A stretch of 64,000 bases of DNA from Piezodorus guildinii (taxonomy: Eukaryota; Arthropoda; Insecta; Hemiptera; Pentatomidae). Position numbers and translations under genes: made by a program. Shown piece after piece: positions 9,854-22,640 of the stretch; within the stretch, counting starts at the first letter, position 1; every line of letters begins with the position of its first letter. The stretch covers positions 99,433,587 to 99,497,586 of the forward strand of contig CM041292.1 of the NCBI GenBank assembly GCA_023052935.1, written 5' to 3'. Under the pieces are notes generated by a model that did not search any database, was not told where the DNA came from, and saw only the letters and a program-made list of their open reading frames with translations.

Positions 9854-12507
9854 TCATCTTCTTTTCAGACGCCTCGGAGGATTATCAGGAATCGAACAGG
9901 AAGCCAGGGTTGAAACTAATTGGTTGGGGTGGGAAAGGAGTTTGTCATGGAAGGATTGATATCTGGTTCGGGCCAAATCAGCAACATATGGAACATTTAG
10001 GTCTTTATGAATGATTTTATTTGTGACAAAGTAAGGAGCGTTGAGGATTTTACGAAGGATTTTGGATTGTAAAGATTGGATACGGGAAGAATTCGATGGT
10101 TTAGTAGAGCCCCAAAGCTCAACTCTGTAAGTTCATATAGGCCTTATGATTTTCATGTAGATGAGCCTTTTGTAGTAAAGTGGAGGGTTTGAGCGTCTGT
10201 CTAGTAAGTGTTGAAGTAATCGAAAGCGGCGAGCAGTTTCTTGTCGTTTCAGACTTGTGTGTGGATTCCATGTGAGACGTTTGTCAAGGAGCAGTCCTAG
10301 GTAGGGGATCTGTACAACAGGGACAATTGGAATATTATGAAAGGATACTGGAGGACAGGATGTCATTGGCTTACGACGAAGGGTGAAGGTTATTTGGTGG
10401 GATTTGTTGGAATTTATTTTAATTCTCCAATTCTGACACCATATCTCAAGGTCTCTGATGTGGGTTTGAGAGGCTAAAGTTGGGTCGTTATTGACTGATA
10501 ACATGCAAGTGTCATCAGCATAAGTGGAAAGGAAAGTGTTAGGATTGGTTGGGATATCAGCTGTATATACTGTGTAGAGAATGGGTCCTAGGATACTGCC
10601 TTGAGGAACACCAGCGGACTGAGTAAAAAGAGATGAGTAGGACCCATTGTGATTTATTTTGAAGGATCTGTCAGTGAGGTAGATCTGGATGATAAGGAAG
10701 TATGTTGGAGGGAGGAATTTGCGGAGTTTGTACAGCAGTCCTGGATGCCAGACTCTATCAAATACTTGCTCTACGTCGAGAAAGGCTCCCGTGCAATACA
10801 ATCCGTGCCTCAAAGCAGAAGAGACTACATCCACCACGCGATGACACTGCTGGATAGCGGAATGGGATGTTCGGAAGCCAAACTGATGATCAGGGATAAT
10901 ATTATTGGAATCAAGGATAGGAAATATACGTTTTAGAAGGGGTTTTTGAAGAATTTTTCCTATGATACATAAAAGAGAGATGGGGCGGTAAGAGGATGGA
11001 TATTCGGGTGGCTTTTTGGGTTTATGGATCATTTTGACTATTGATAATTTCCAGGGGTTGGGAAAATGTGTTGTGCGGAGTACAGTATTATAAATATAGG
11101 TAAGAAATAGGATGGCTTTTCGAGGAAGAAGTTTTAAAATTTGGGATGTGATTAGATCGGGCCCAGGAGCTTTGCGGGAAGGGAGACAGTGAATAATGCT
11201 GGAAATTTCTAAGTGATGAAAACCTTTAGGTGGAAGGGACATTTGAAGAGGAATAGATAGTTCTGCTTCAATACATTCAAGGTGAATGGAATTAAGGATA
11301 TCAGTGTGTGGGATAAAAGTTATATGAAGGTGATGACCAAAAAGCTGGGCTTTTTCCTGGTCGGATCTTGTCCAGCTTTGGGATTCGGTAAGGAGTGGAT
11401 AGTTGCAGTCTTTGAACTTGAGCAGCTTCTTAGTGGTCGTCCATAGCGATTTGTCAGTAGTGGTGAGATTTTCTGTAAAACTAATTAAATTTTGAATTTT
11501 GAATTTTTTAATTTCTGATTTTAATTTGTTAGTAAGTTTAGTATAATAGGTTTTGTCGGATGGGTATCTAGTCCTATGCCACATTACTCTTGCTCGACGC
11601 TTTTCCCTTAATAAGATGCAAAGGTGAGGTGGCAAGTTAGTCTGCTGTGAATTGATAGTTGTCCTGTTTGATGTGTTATCTTTTATACTGGTCTGTATTG
11701 ATGTTGTCAGTTTTTTTATGGCTCTGTCAATGTCATTTGTTGTCTTCAGAGGAATTTTCAAGTCTAATCTATTTTCCAAATCATATCGAAATCTGTCCCA
11801 GTTGATTCGTCCTGTAATCAGTGTAGGAGGAGAGGGTCTTGGAGCGAAGTTTGAATTTAATAAAAACAAAACTGGACTATGATCGGATGAAAGGTTGATG
11901 ATTGCTTGGGAAGAGGAAATCTGAGAGGTAACAAATATATCTAGGATATCAGGATGTTTTTTCAGAGATGTAGGCAAATAGGTGGGGTGCATGGGTGAAA
12001 GAATAGAGTAAGAGTTGGAGTTTGAGACATGAGAGAGGATATATCCACGGGAGTTGGATGATCGACAACCCCATCGTTGGTGTTTAGCATTGTAGTCACC
12101 TCCAGCAATAAAGCGCGGTCCGAAGGAACGGAATAAGGATTCAAGATGGTTGTATGAAAGGACATTGCCAGGGCGACAGTATACAGCTGAGAATGTTAAA
12201 TGGTAAGGACGGGTTGTAATGACTACTGAGGTGCATTGAATGGCGTCAGTTGGAATAGAAGGAATAAAGGAATGGGGTAAGGATTTATGAATAAGAATGC
12301 AAGAACCGGCATGTGATGTATTGTCTGGATGGTCCGATCTCTAAGTAATTAATCACGTACGTAGAAATGTGATCGATGAGTGAAGTGAGTTTCAGTCAGA
12401 AGTGCAATATCTATGTGATTGTCATGTAGAAATATGTCGAGTTCGTCACGGTGGTTCAGTATGTCATTAGCATTCCACAAAACAATAGCTAGGGGCTTTA
12501 AACTCAT
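9854..12507 (-). pseudogene. Jockey-A ORF2: endonuclease and reverse transcriptase, disrupted
   Basis: The ATG at 12505-12507 opens an endonuclease domain (VLWNAND, then LLTETHF with the catalytic Glu). A frameshift follows near 12345-12360. The frame then runs through GGDYNAKHQRWG and LSSDHSP (the SDH motif). RT follows: YRPISLL, motif A FLDVEQVFDRVW, motif B AGVPQGSILGP and motif C YADD. From the Met at 11992 these are residues 404-415, 460-470 and 491-494 of a 619-residue open stretch. A TGA at 10130-10132 replaces the Trp of the conserved RPIWTY block, and the reading frame then continues to its natural stop at 9854-9856. The protein would nick DNA and copy the element RNA at the nick. 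Two lesions prevent this. Confidence 0.9.
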
Positions 12508-13605
12508 CGTGGAGTATTAAGAGGAATTTCAGACAGGAATCTTGTGAGGAGGGTGATCAGTGGTCGAATGGTCTCTTGAATTTCGAAAAGGAAGGATGAC
12601 AGAATGGAGGTGATGTCGACAGGATGCTGGTTGTAAAAAGAATAAGGGTCAGGAGGCTGAGGTGGGTAGCTAATGTGGTTATAATTGGTTGCTGGGGGAT
12701 GGATACGCTGTGGTGTACGAGGAGTTGATTCGTTTTTTGAAGGTCGGGTTGGATTTGACCGGATAGGTAGAGTGGATCTTGGGGGTGGATGCGGAGGTGG
12801 TAATTTAACCCGGTAAGTGATGGGGAGGAATCGACTGAGGTTTAGACTGGAAAGATCTGGCTTGAGGTTTGGATTGAGAGATCTGTTGCTTGATTTGAGA
12901 GGTCTGAGGCTAAGGTTGGGAGACCCGAGGCGCCTGAGGTTATTGTTTTCTCGTTGTTTCTGATTGAGGATTAAGGTCCTGTTGACGTGGATGGTTGCTG
13001 GGTGGTGGCTTGAGTTGGTATTTTACCCAATTCAGGAAAAATAGCCGAAGATTGAAACTCAGGAGGCTGGGTGTAACTCTTTTCCGGCCGTTTAACTGCT
13101 GTAGGTAGAGTACGGTTTCTGAGCTGACTTTTGTAGACGGAGCATCCTCTGTAGCTCGCCGGGTGTCCTTCTCCACAGAGAGCGCATTCTGCTGGCTCAT
13201 CTCTAGGTCTGCTACTGAATTTTAAGAAATTTTCTATTTTTGATACGTAAATGGGTGGTGGCTCGGGATCAGTAAAACCCTGTGGCGCCGGAATCGGATT
13301 TGGTTTATTTAGCGTGGTAGTTGGGTTATTGCTTGCTGAGGTACCTGGTTTAGATATGTCTGATGTAATGGCTGCAGTAGATTGGCTGCGAGTGATAAGT
13401 TGAGATTTATTTTGAGGTGGCATTTTAGTTTTTGACGATTTGTTTTTTTTTTCTTGTTCGGTGAATTTCTCGCTGAATTCGGGGCAGAATGACGATTTCT
13501 TTTTTTTAGAGTTCGTCGTTTTAAATATTGGGAGTTGGTTTCGCTTATTTTCGAAAATTGTGTCTCTTCCTCAGTGTCGTCATTTGAGGTTTGCTCTAAA
13601 TCCAT
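12504..13605 (-). pseudogene. Jockey-A ORF1: gag-like RNA-binding protein, disrupted
   Basis: The frame starts with an acidic then Lys-rich N-terminus (13605-13440) and shifts in an A run near 13440. It then reads ITRSQSTAAITSD, PPPIYVSKIENF and a single zinc-knuckle-like CALCGEGHPASYRGC. In jockey-type gag proteins a folded domain and two further CCHC knuckles usually lie between the IYV block and this last knuckle; here they are absent, which suggests an internal deletion. The C-terminal part is Gln- and Ser-rich and ends QETIRPLITLLTRFLSEIP. Its TGA (12504-12506) overlaps the ORF2 ATG as ATGA. Such proteins package the element RNA. Confidence 0.8.
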
Positions 13606-13940
13606 ATTTAATAATCACAAAAAGAAGAGGCAGTAATAAAATATAAATTTGAAAAAAAATTAAAGAATAAAACTATATAACCTATATATGAAAAACAATT
13701 AATTAATCCTTAAAAATTAAATTATTTACATAAATATATGCAATGAAATAAAAAGAACATTTTAGGAAAAAAACAAAAATTATAAAAGGAAAAAAGAAAA
13801 AAAAAAAGAACTTCTATAGTATGTATACGTGAGGACGGCTGGAAGCAGGTTGGTTGCCAGGCTGGCCGTGAAGTTGGTGATAAGTGCCAGAGGATTAACT
13901 GCCTCGTGGCAGCCTTAACTCAGTACCACCACTTAATTTA

Positions 13941-14158
13941 GCTAGTTATAAATTAAAACACACTCACCTCAGTGTTCGATATTGTCATAATGTCCAAATG
14001 TTCTTAATATTACCTTTTACAAAGTCTGATAACTGTTCATAACGATGGACAATAGTTATTAAGTCACAATGAAAGAGCGATATGAATTGAATATTTCACT
14101 GTCGGCCATGACACTCTAATTCCCAAATGAAAGTTATAATTAATTCCTAATTTTCCTC

Positions 14159-14195
<37 letters not shown>

Positions 14196-17100
14196 TGAAA
14201 CTAAACTATTACAGAATTCAGTAAAACATAAGCAAAACAATTTTATATAAACACATAGAACTAATTTATATTTTACATAATAATAAAAAGTGGTTCTATT
14301 TTTTTTCCTAAATTATAATCCATCTTCAAGTAGTAACCGCCTCACCAACTCAATTCAATGAATTATGTACGAAAAAACATGTTTTGTATGAAAATCCCTA
14401 TACGAACACAGTTTTCATGTATTTAATGAGATGATAAAGTATCATATGATACTGTACAGAACTTTTATTTAACTGTGGACCCAATCGAATAAGCCAATTA
14501 AAAATACCTGTTAAAAAGAAACATTTTAAGAACTGCTTATAACTGCATAAAGGTGCAGCTAATTTTTTTTTTGTAATGTGTAGGTATCCAATTTTTGTGT
14601 GATGTACGAATTTATTCAATAGCAAATGAGAGTGGATTTCGAATTTGGGTAAAAATGAAAATATCCTTAAACCTTTGCCGAGTATCAAGGCAATCAGATT
14701 AGTGTTTGTTTGTTTTTTACCAGAGAATGGATATTTCTGTTGAATTTTAGGTTGAAGTTATTCTTTTGATGATTTCCTGTCGCAATGAGGTAGAAATGAA
14801 TGTCTCAGTCATTAAATGTGCAGTGAAGAAAGAATGTAAGTAATATGCTGTGACCTGCCGTCTCCAGTAGGTCTAGCGCCTTGTGGTGTAACGAAATTTT
14901 CAAATAAGAATAATTAGAATTGAAATTATTTCAATTAGTTTTTCATTTGCTTATTACAGATTTTGATAAAATGCCAATTTTTAAAAATATTTATAATTAA
15001 GTATTATCATTATATTAAAAATATCAGAAGTGGATAACATTTTTAAAACATTTATGAAGAACGGTTGCCAATTATTCATGTATACCTCAATTACTTCATT
15101 TGTCCTTGACATCTAAAACTAATAAGTACACTATTGACATCTAAAACTGTCTACTATAATAAGTACACCCATTAGACCGTTACCTTAATCATATGTTGTT
15201 TCTTTGCTGAAATATGTTTCTTACTCCACTTCACCTTACATAATTAAAATAAATCTCATGCGGAAAGTAGACAGAAAGGATTTTTTAGTGAATCATATTT
15301 TTATTCTTTTCTACAGCTTATTTTTTACCAGGAAAATTAGGAAAGTGGCTGGATGAGGAAAGAGTGTCCCTCACTTCTATTAATACCAGATATACAGGAC
15401 AAGTTTTTAGTTTCAACCTTCTGGTTAGCCGATTTTGATGAAAAAGTTTTTGTAACATCTCAGGCGTATAGTTGTCTTAAATATGAATATATTACTATAT
15501 ATTTCATATATAGGTAAGTAAAAGAAAAAAAAAAAAAGGTAAAAACGTTTAAGCAAAGCATGACGTTATATTATATAATTCAGTCACATAAATCTATTTT
15601 CTCAGGAAATTCCCACTCGAAGCGAAATCATTACGTGTTCAGTTCTGGTATTGTTTCTTTTATATATGTTATATGCCTCCGTTTTGTTGTTCCAAAAACT
15701 GTTCACGATAGAGGTAATAATTGCTGCTAAAACTGCTGAGTGACACCGGACCTATGTAATCAAGAAAAACGTTTTTCTCCAACCTGTCAGTAAGATAAAC
15801 TTTCCTTACTGAGAAGCCTTCGTGTACTGTAGGAAAGAGACAGCTTATTTTAACCTTCTTCGAGTAGATTTTCTTTTCCGCGAATGAGGAAAGTATGATG
15901 TAGAATATATGTTACGATTAGCGATATAAGTGGCAAGATGCTTCTACTGAAACCTGTAATACTAAATAAAGTATATATAAAAGATAAATTCCATTAATTA
16001 TTTAATTACTCGAATTTTTAGTATGCATTTAAATCAACGTTGTCTTATCTTCCACAGAACATATCACAGAGGGTTTCTTTAGAATTGATATATACAAAGA
16101 GTCATCACTCTCTCCTTTGTTATTTATTTACAAATAATTACTTCCAGAAACGTTTAATCTTGCATTCCATTATCATACAGTGTCATCAGGTTTTCATCAT
16201 CAAACTATTAAATGGATGTATTTTGTCAGTTATGTCATTAAGGATTAAAAATAAATAGCAGTCAATACATATTTGTAGTATTTCAGTTTATTGCTCCTAG
16301 TAAATAAATGATCAATTAAATAACTTATATTTGTGAATATTTTTTTACAATTGATTTAATGTTTAATTCTTTCAATTTTTTCCCTTTTTAAATTTAGAAT
16401 TTTTTATTGAAAATTCATTAATCCTCTGCTTTTTTTTAAACATATGCCCGTTATTTTTTATTTTATTTTTTTTTTTAACATCTTCCTTATTTTAAATTTC
16501 TTTTATTTATATGCTTAATACATTTTATGGCATCGGTAATTGTAACCCCCAGCTTCATATATTTTATTGTAGTTAATTCTGTGGCGGTCGTGAATAAGTG
16601 GTTAAGTCAAAAGCTTTCATTTTACAGGTGTGAAGTTTTACGCAATACCAAAATAGAGTTATTACAATACAGCTTTCTTTCTACATGAAATTTGATCCAC
16701 CAAGAAATTTCTATAACCAATTTAACACGACGTAGGAGAAGGTCTGAGGGAGCGATGATACGTGAAGTTAACTCATTTTTTATATAATGTCGAGTTGTCT
16801 AGTTTTTCAGAATTTACATTAATTTATGATTAAAGTTACTAAAATAAATATAATTTTTCTACCGTCGATCAGTTATTCTTTTAGCTATTGTAATGTACTA
16901 CGAACAGAATTATTATTTGGTGATCTTGATCTTATTCTGTAAAATTTACATTAGCACACCAGTAGAAGTAGGCATACACATTGACACAATAATACTACGA
17001 TAGTAATGAAATATGGCAACATACATACAATTAATTTAAAATCATAATATTGATAATCAGATTATAATATTAAGATATAATATAAGATTTAATAAAAGGT
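13941..17100. other. Non-coding AT-rich region; poly-T at 14163-14193
   Basis: The T run of about 31 residues is probably the A-tail of a minus-strand insertion lying to its right, but no coding match was found there. A short family Y piece lies at 15440-15525. Positions 15640-15930 are less AT-rich but have no open frame of interest. The remainder shows nothing that I can name. Confidence 0.4.
15440..15525 (-). repeat. Dispersed family Y, fragment
   Basis: It shares GATTTTGATGAAAA, ACATCTCAGGCGTATAG and the ACTATATATTTCATATATAG box with the copy at 7860-8262. Confidence 0.6.
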
Positions 17101-17104
17101 AAGC

Positions 17105-17765
17105 GTAAGCCTTGGTTTGACGAATAATGTGAGTCTCTAAATGAATGATAAGACGAAGCTTACAGAAAAATGCTATCACGTAAGCATTCAAGAGCGTCTA
17201 CACTGTAGCATAAATGCCTCTGTAGGGAAGAAACACATCTGAGGAGGAGAAAAAAGAGAGCATGGGAAAACAAAGCACTTGGTGAAATAGAGGTAGCCTC
17301 TAATGAAAGGAATAACCGTCAATTCTTCCGGCTTGTTAATGAAGAAAGGAAGTCTTTTAACTCGAAGGGGCTAGTTTAAATAGGCAGATAGTTCTCTCCA
17401 TAAATGATAGAGAGGCAGCACTGGATAGATGAGCTGATGTCTTCAGTGTATTGTTAAATAGAGGGACATCAAGGGAGTACCCGGAGAAATACCAGGAAAA
17501 CGAGGCACTGGAGATCAAATTGACCCTCCTGATGAAGAGGAGATCCAGGAAGCTATGTCAAAGCTTCAACAAGGCCCAAGGAATAGATGACATAGTATCG
17601 GAAATTCTGAAGCATAGTGGTCACGAGCTTACATTGCTTCTAAAGGATCTATTTCTGGACATCTGGAACGAGGAAAGGTTACATCTGGAATAGAAGAAGA
17701 CCATCATAATCCAAGGTGCTGTCGGGGGTGTTATTCGGGAGGCTGCTTACGCTTGTCTTATTGCG
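17105..17765 (+). pseudogene. Decayed LINE ORF2 segment (linker and RT fingers)
   Basis: Across changing frames the plus strand reads KPWFDE, EAYRKMLSRK, EETHLRRRKKRAWENKAL, NNRQFFRLVNEERKSF, DIVSEILKHSGHELTLLLKDLF and then EWKKTIII. These are the Arg-rich linker between endonuclease and RT and the first RT motifs of RTE/L1-type LINEs. The catalytic core lies beyond the preserved part. Stops and indels are many. A short open frame at 17451-17693 is only the best-kept scrap. Confidence 0.65.
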
Positions 17766-17769
17766 GTAT

Positions 17770-19875
17770 TTTCTTGCTGACCACACCCCCAACCAACATA
17801 TCCATCAAAATGTTTTTTATCAGGTTAACAAAATTATTTTAAACAAAAAATAACAATTGAAGGTTTTCCTGTGGTGACCTGCACACAATACATGGATACG
17901 AAGTACTTTAATACCTGTGTTATATATTTGGGGTCTTTGATAATACAGGCCAGGTAAAGCCAAATTTGCTTATATGAGGTTAGAAATTTGAATATCATCA
18001 ATGGAATAGTAAACAATTTTCAAGACTCGTATAGTTCTCAAGTTTTTCTATAACCTGAAGTTGTTCTAATATGTATCTTTTTATTTTATTATTGTTTTTT
18101 TTTGTTTATAACTGTTAGAAGATAATTTTTTCTAAACCTAGAATTATTACAAATCTAGGCTATTATATGTAAGAGGATCATCTAAGAAAAGTTTCAGCTT
18201 TATAGGCATTGTCATTTCTTAAATACCGCGATAACTTCAAAAGTGTGTGAACAGTGACTTTAATAAATAAATATATATTTTCAGTTTACGTGGCTTAGTG
18301 TATGCATTATCTGCTTTCGGTTTATCCTTCCTCAGGTATTGTTGTTATATAAACTAACTTTTCACAGTGTGGTTATGCGTATGAAGTGCACTGCTGTGTC
18401 TGGTAGGTGTATTTTTTTTAGAGCCTGGGATCTTTCGTAACGTGTGGAATATATCTTACTATTTCATTCGGTAGTTAATTTCATGTGTGTAAAATAAGTA
18501 TAAAAACATGATTTTTTAAATTCTTTATTTTTTTATTTACCTAATATCTTTGCTCCTAGTTGAATTTAGTTTTCTTACTTTGGTAGGGGCATTGCGATAT
18601 AATTGAAAGAGTGCAACCCTGCGTGCAGTAATGCACCCGGCTCACGGAGGAGGTGACAGCAGACAGTAGCTATTGAGCGGGTCCTGTCGGCAGTTGGAGG
18701 GTTAGCCGCTAGGGGCAGCACTCTACAGCCGAGGGTGGCAACCGCTAGGGGCGCCACCTTCTGCACTGCCCCCAGCACCATCTCTCCGACATACCGTAAA
18801 CTTCTACTACTTGTAAGTTTCCCGCTAAAAATAATTTTTCAAAAAAGCAATTTCTTTGGGCGCGATAATCTTGCAAACGTAGAAGTATCTTTGTAATAAT
18901 TAAATTCTGAGAAAGGTTGTAGATCGCCCTTCCTGTCTACAGACTAGCGATTACTAACTGCATTGCTTTTTTTTCGTCTATTGCTTGAATCACAACTGTC
19001 TATGATCGTAGGTAACTTGTAAATAAAATAAAAAAAGAGTATAACGGGCATAAGAACAAGGATTACCCATTTTCCAGTCTTATTTAAAATTATTCAAGTG
19101 TGTCTCTCATCCAACTCCTTCCCAGCCTTATACGGATGTAGTCAGGCATGCTTTTCTTGGCCATTATTTGAATGTATTTGGAAGTTACTGTACAAATTTG
19201 TTTGTGAATAATGATATGTTCTTTGACAATTGATATGTGTAAGTATATGTCTAGTGTTGTGTTACTTGAAAACTTGTGTAATTGTCCTGAAATATTTCTA
19301 ATTTTAAATATGAATATGTCTTTTATTTATTTTTTATTTTTCGCAACTCCAAATAATTCAGAAGCATAGGTCCAAATTGGTTTTAGTACATAAGTAAATG
19401 TTTCTTTATTCTATATTAAAAGAAAAAAGAGCTGTAAAATACAGTACTACATTTGAATACAAAATACTTTAGCTACAAGAGACGGTGCTGGAAATCGCTA
19501 ATGTATCGAAAAGAAGGACTGTCTACTGATGACGCCAATGTGGTACAAATAGAAAATATTTTGTGTATTCAAACAAATTTATTTATTTGAATTAAAACAT
19601 ATATTTATTAAATACAAATTTAAAAAAAATACTTCTATTGAGACCATAGATAACAAAATAATCATGGAAAAAGGCGACCTGCAAGAATAAGGAATGAGCG
19701 TACCGAGATCCACTACAGGCAATCTAGTTTATATCTCTGTGTGATTGATCCGTTGTAGAACGAAAAGTTAAAAAGCCTAGCACTGCAGTAAAACTTAGAC
19801 TTTGTTCAATTAAGAATTTCTTATACTGGTTAGAAATATTCAGAAGATATTTAAACGTTAATTTGTTAATTGTGT
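17770..19875. other. Non-coding region with a GC-rich island at 18590-18790
   Basis: Most is AT-rich. The island carries two copies of CCGCTAGGGGC, at 18706-18716 and 18742-18752, 36 bases apart. No open frame there has family features. I see no promoter or gene that I could defend. Confidence 0.4.
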
Positions 19876-19879
19876 ATTG

Positions 19880-20100
19880 TTTCTCACGACGCTGCTGTTG
19901 GAGACCTAAATTTTACCTATTTAAGTTTAATCAGGAGTCTTAGGTTCTTAAACTATTAATTGAAATCGCACAAGCACGAGACTAACATTTAACGACGCCT
20001 TCGAATAGCGGCATAACCAAAGATTCTTAACTTTATTTAAAAATTCCTATAGCCATTTAACGGGTTTGAACCCGCGACCTTAGACATAAAAGGTAAATTT
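19880..20100 (-). repeat. SINE-A copy with tRNA-like head
   Basis: On the minus strand GGTCGCGGGTTCAAACCC at 20060-20080 is a pol III B-box-like segment, followed by the SINE-A body (TTAAGAATCTTTGGTTATGCC, then the TTAAACTTAAATAGG box). Confidence 0.65.
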
Positions 20101-20424
20101 TAAATCGTATTTTTTCCAATATATACTTTTTTTTTTTTTTTTACAATTACCTCATATATTGATTATTACGAGAAAATACTCTGGAGTAGACCCTGAAGTT
20201 CTAGTGTGAGTACTAGATGAGCAGGTATGAGATCCAGAAATGTCCAAAAAATATAGCCCATATCTATTACAATATATTACATTTATTTGTAAATCCAATC
20301 CAAACTCCGTTAGATTAAAATGGGTTTGTTTTGAATTCAGTGGATCTTTTAATGTTATATACCGATCTACTGAATTCAATCGGCTGTTATTTATTCATAA
20401 TTAATTATTTATTGTAGATGTTAC

Positions 20425-20695
20425 CTGTAGCATGGTGGTTAGCATAACAGCCTCCTATGCCCAAGGTCCCAGGTTCAAACCCATAGCTAGGATTTTTTAA
20501 TGGAAGTAAAAATCCTTAGTTATGCCATCCTTCAGAGGCGACGTTTAAAGGTGGTCCCCAGCCTGTGCGATGTCAGGTAATTGTTAAAGATACCTATCCT
20601 AATTAAACCTGGATAGGCCAAATTTAAAACTCTCACTGTATTAGCCCCCGATTAGCCTGAGCAACATAAAAGGGCGTTAAATAAATAAACAACAA
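20425..20695 (+). repeat. SINE-A, best-preserved copy
   Basis: The head resembles a tRNA: GGTGGTTAGCATAACAG as A box region, then CCAGGTTCAAACCC as B box. The body has AAAATCCTTAGTTATGCC, GGCGACGTTTAAAGGTGG, TGTGCGATGTCAG and ATTAAACCTGGATAGG. The tail is GTTAAATAAATAAACAAC. With seven other copies (105, 19880, 29028, 32975, 39095, 42590 and 51604) this defines one family that must be moved by a LINE partner not yet identified. Confidence 0.75.
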
Positions 20696-20794
20696 ACATT
20701 ATTCATTGTGTTTGTTTTTAATTTATATATTTTTTATCCACTTAATCTGGACTCAAAACCCTTTAAACAACTAATCTCATTTTTTACTTTTACT

Positions 20795-21310
20795 TACTTA
20801 TATATGAAATATATAGTAATGGAAAGTATTGTGATCGTGAAAATGGATCCAAATGACCAAGTCCCGAAAAAAAGGTTGTGTGTGTGTGTGTGTAAGTCTA
20901 GCTCGAAACAACGAGACAACTATGAGCCCGAGATGTAACTTTTTTACCATAATAGGCTGACTGCCGTTTTAGTGTCATCCGATAGAGAATTAATTCTTGA
21001 AAAATTAAAAAAGAATCATTGAAATTGGTTAAAAACTAGCTTAGATATTGCGTTTTAAAATCAGAGGTACGGATATGATATGATCCTTTGAATTATTGCT
21101 TTTCATATGCCTATCAACAGCTATTTAAACAGTTTTACCCTAATATTGTTATTTGGAAATAATAAACCATTGTGTAATAATTTTCACTTTTTTTTTTTAT
21201 CTCAAATTGTATCTAAAAATTATTTAATTGATTTTAACATCGTACGTAGGTGAAAGTCTTGTGTTGCGCGCACCATATTTTCTTTAAAATAAAACGCTGT
21301 GTTTTTTTTT
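20795..21310. repeat. Family Y copy carrying a family X segment
   Basis: The Y start (TATATGAAATATATAGTAA) lies at 20802-20820 and the Y end box (GTGTTGCGCGCACC) near 21260. Between them, 20945-21200 matches family X in reverse (GTTATTTGGAAATAATAAACC and AATTATTGCTTTTCATAT). A (GT)n run lies at 20876-20892. Either X inserted into Y, or they are parts of one larger element. Confidence 0.6.
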
Positions 21311-22249
21311 TGTTTTTTTTATTTTACCTGTGGCTATTCTCACTATCTGGTTCAAAGTTAACCACATGGTCCAATTACCATGTCAGCATTCAGAAAAGTG
21401 TAGATATAAATAGATCCGAGTGAAATGACACATTGATTTTCTCTGATTAAATCTTTCTACTATCCACTATTTACAGCAGTGATCCCATAACCTTTCTGCT
21501 ATCATGTGGATGACCTTTCTTAAAAACGTCTTCATGTCTTCAGACCCGATTCTAAACAATTTTTCACTATAGGAATTTCCTTTAAATTGTGGGTTAAATG
21601 TATTTTTTTAATATGTTTTCGATTCTTGTTGCATGTCCAGTTCAACAACTTCTTAATTATTCGATAAATCCGTATTGAAAATAAATCGCAAAGTATTTCA
21701 AATATTGTACAGAATTTTCCAATAGCATAATCCTATAAAACTGGAACTTTTCCATTTGGAAGTAAATCCAACAAAAATTGAGTAACTTTTCCTGTCCTAT
21801 AAGCTAACTTTCTATTCGAATGCTAAACATTTCACGTTCGGAAATTGTCATGAATATTTTCTAGGTCATAGCATCAGCTGCCATCAGAGTTCGAAGTTGT
21901 CCAAATAAAAATTCCAATTACTACTCCCATTCTATTCATGGATTAGTTATTGGAATATTCAAATGAGATGTATTCTATATGATAGTATGCATGAATTGAG
22001 ATATTTTCGGTCTGAATTTTAAAATAAAAAAAGTTCGATGTAAATAATTGTTTATATGGTTCCCTTATTCTAAACAAATGTTCTTTCGATTTTTATTTAT
22101 TATTTTTTGTTTAGAAATTATTTATTTGTAAGATGTTTAAATAGAAATATAATATTTAACAGTTTATTTGTTCGAAGGCTAGTATATATGTTCATTGATT
22201 CTTGCTATGTTATTTTTTTTTTTATATTATGCTTTTTGTACATTATTAT

Positions 22250-22290
<41 letters not shown>

Positions 22291-22334
22291 ATATATTATA
22301 TTTATATTATATATTAATAAACCTGTCTGTTTAC
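21311..22334. other. Non-coding AT-rich region, (TA)n at 22254-22288
   Basis: Short open frames here are the microsatellite translated as Ile-Tyr repeats. No other feature. Confidence 0.45.
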
Positions 22335-22640
22335 CCGTGACTGGGTATCTAGCATGCTTGTCAATTACGCAACAGGTTGTGGGTTCGAATCCCAGTTCTG
22401 TTCGAACATTTTCAAGCATATAATCAAAAGGAGATTGACTTATGGCATCTCACCGGGGTATATAGGATCCGTTAGTCAACTGGCGTTCACCCACAAAATT
22501 TGGTGTAGGGAGTGATGGCCTTACCATATAACTTATCATCAAGAATTGCATTATGGAATATTAGAAAACTACAACGCGTGGCTAATGACCTACACAACGT
22601 ATTTTACTCCATCACTAAAAGATCTGCAAAACTAAATAGT
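22335..22640 (+). repeat. SINE-B copy (tRNA-derived), diverged
   Basis: The head GACTGGGTATCTAGCATGC and the B box GGGTTCGAATCCC match the better copy at 61862-62163. The bodies share ATAATCAAAAGGAGATTGAC-like spacing, then CACAAAATTTGGTGTAGGGA and GTGATGGCC. The tail is not resolved. Confidence 0.65.

Larger units (their letters stand above)
9695..13940 (-). mobile_element. Jockey-like non-LTR retrotransposon (jockey-A), nearly full length
   Basis: The minus strand shows, in order, a GC-richer 5' UTR (about 13800-13940), ORF1 (gag-like, 13605-12504), ORF2 (endonuclease plus reverse transcriptase, 12507-9854), a short 3' UTR and a poly-A tail (T run at 9695-9708 on the plus strand). At about 4.2 kb it fits the jockey clade. 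The 5' boundary is inferred from base composition. I could not find a convincing TSD. Both ORFs are broken, so the copy is dead but only moderately diverged. Confidence 0.85.

Noticed and set aside
10649..10936. A 95-codon open frame on the plus strand
   Set aside because: It is the antisense shadow of the jockey-A reverse transcriptase.
18706..18752. CTCF binding sites
   Set aside because: The repeated motif lacks one G of the core; kept only as a low-interest finding.
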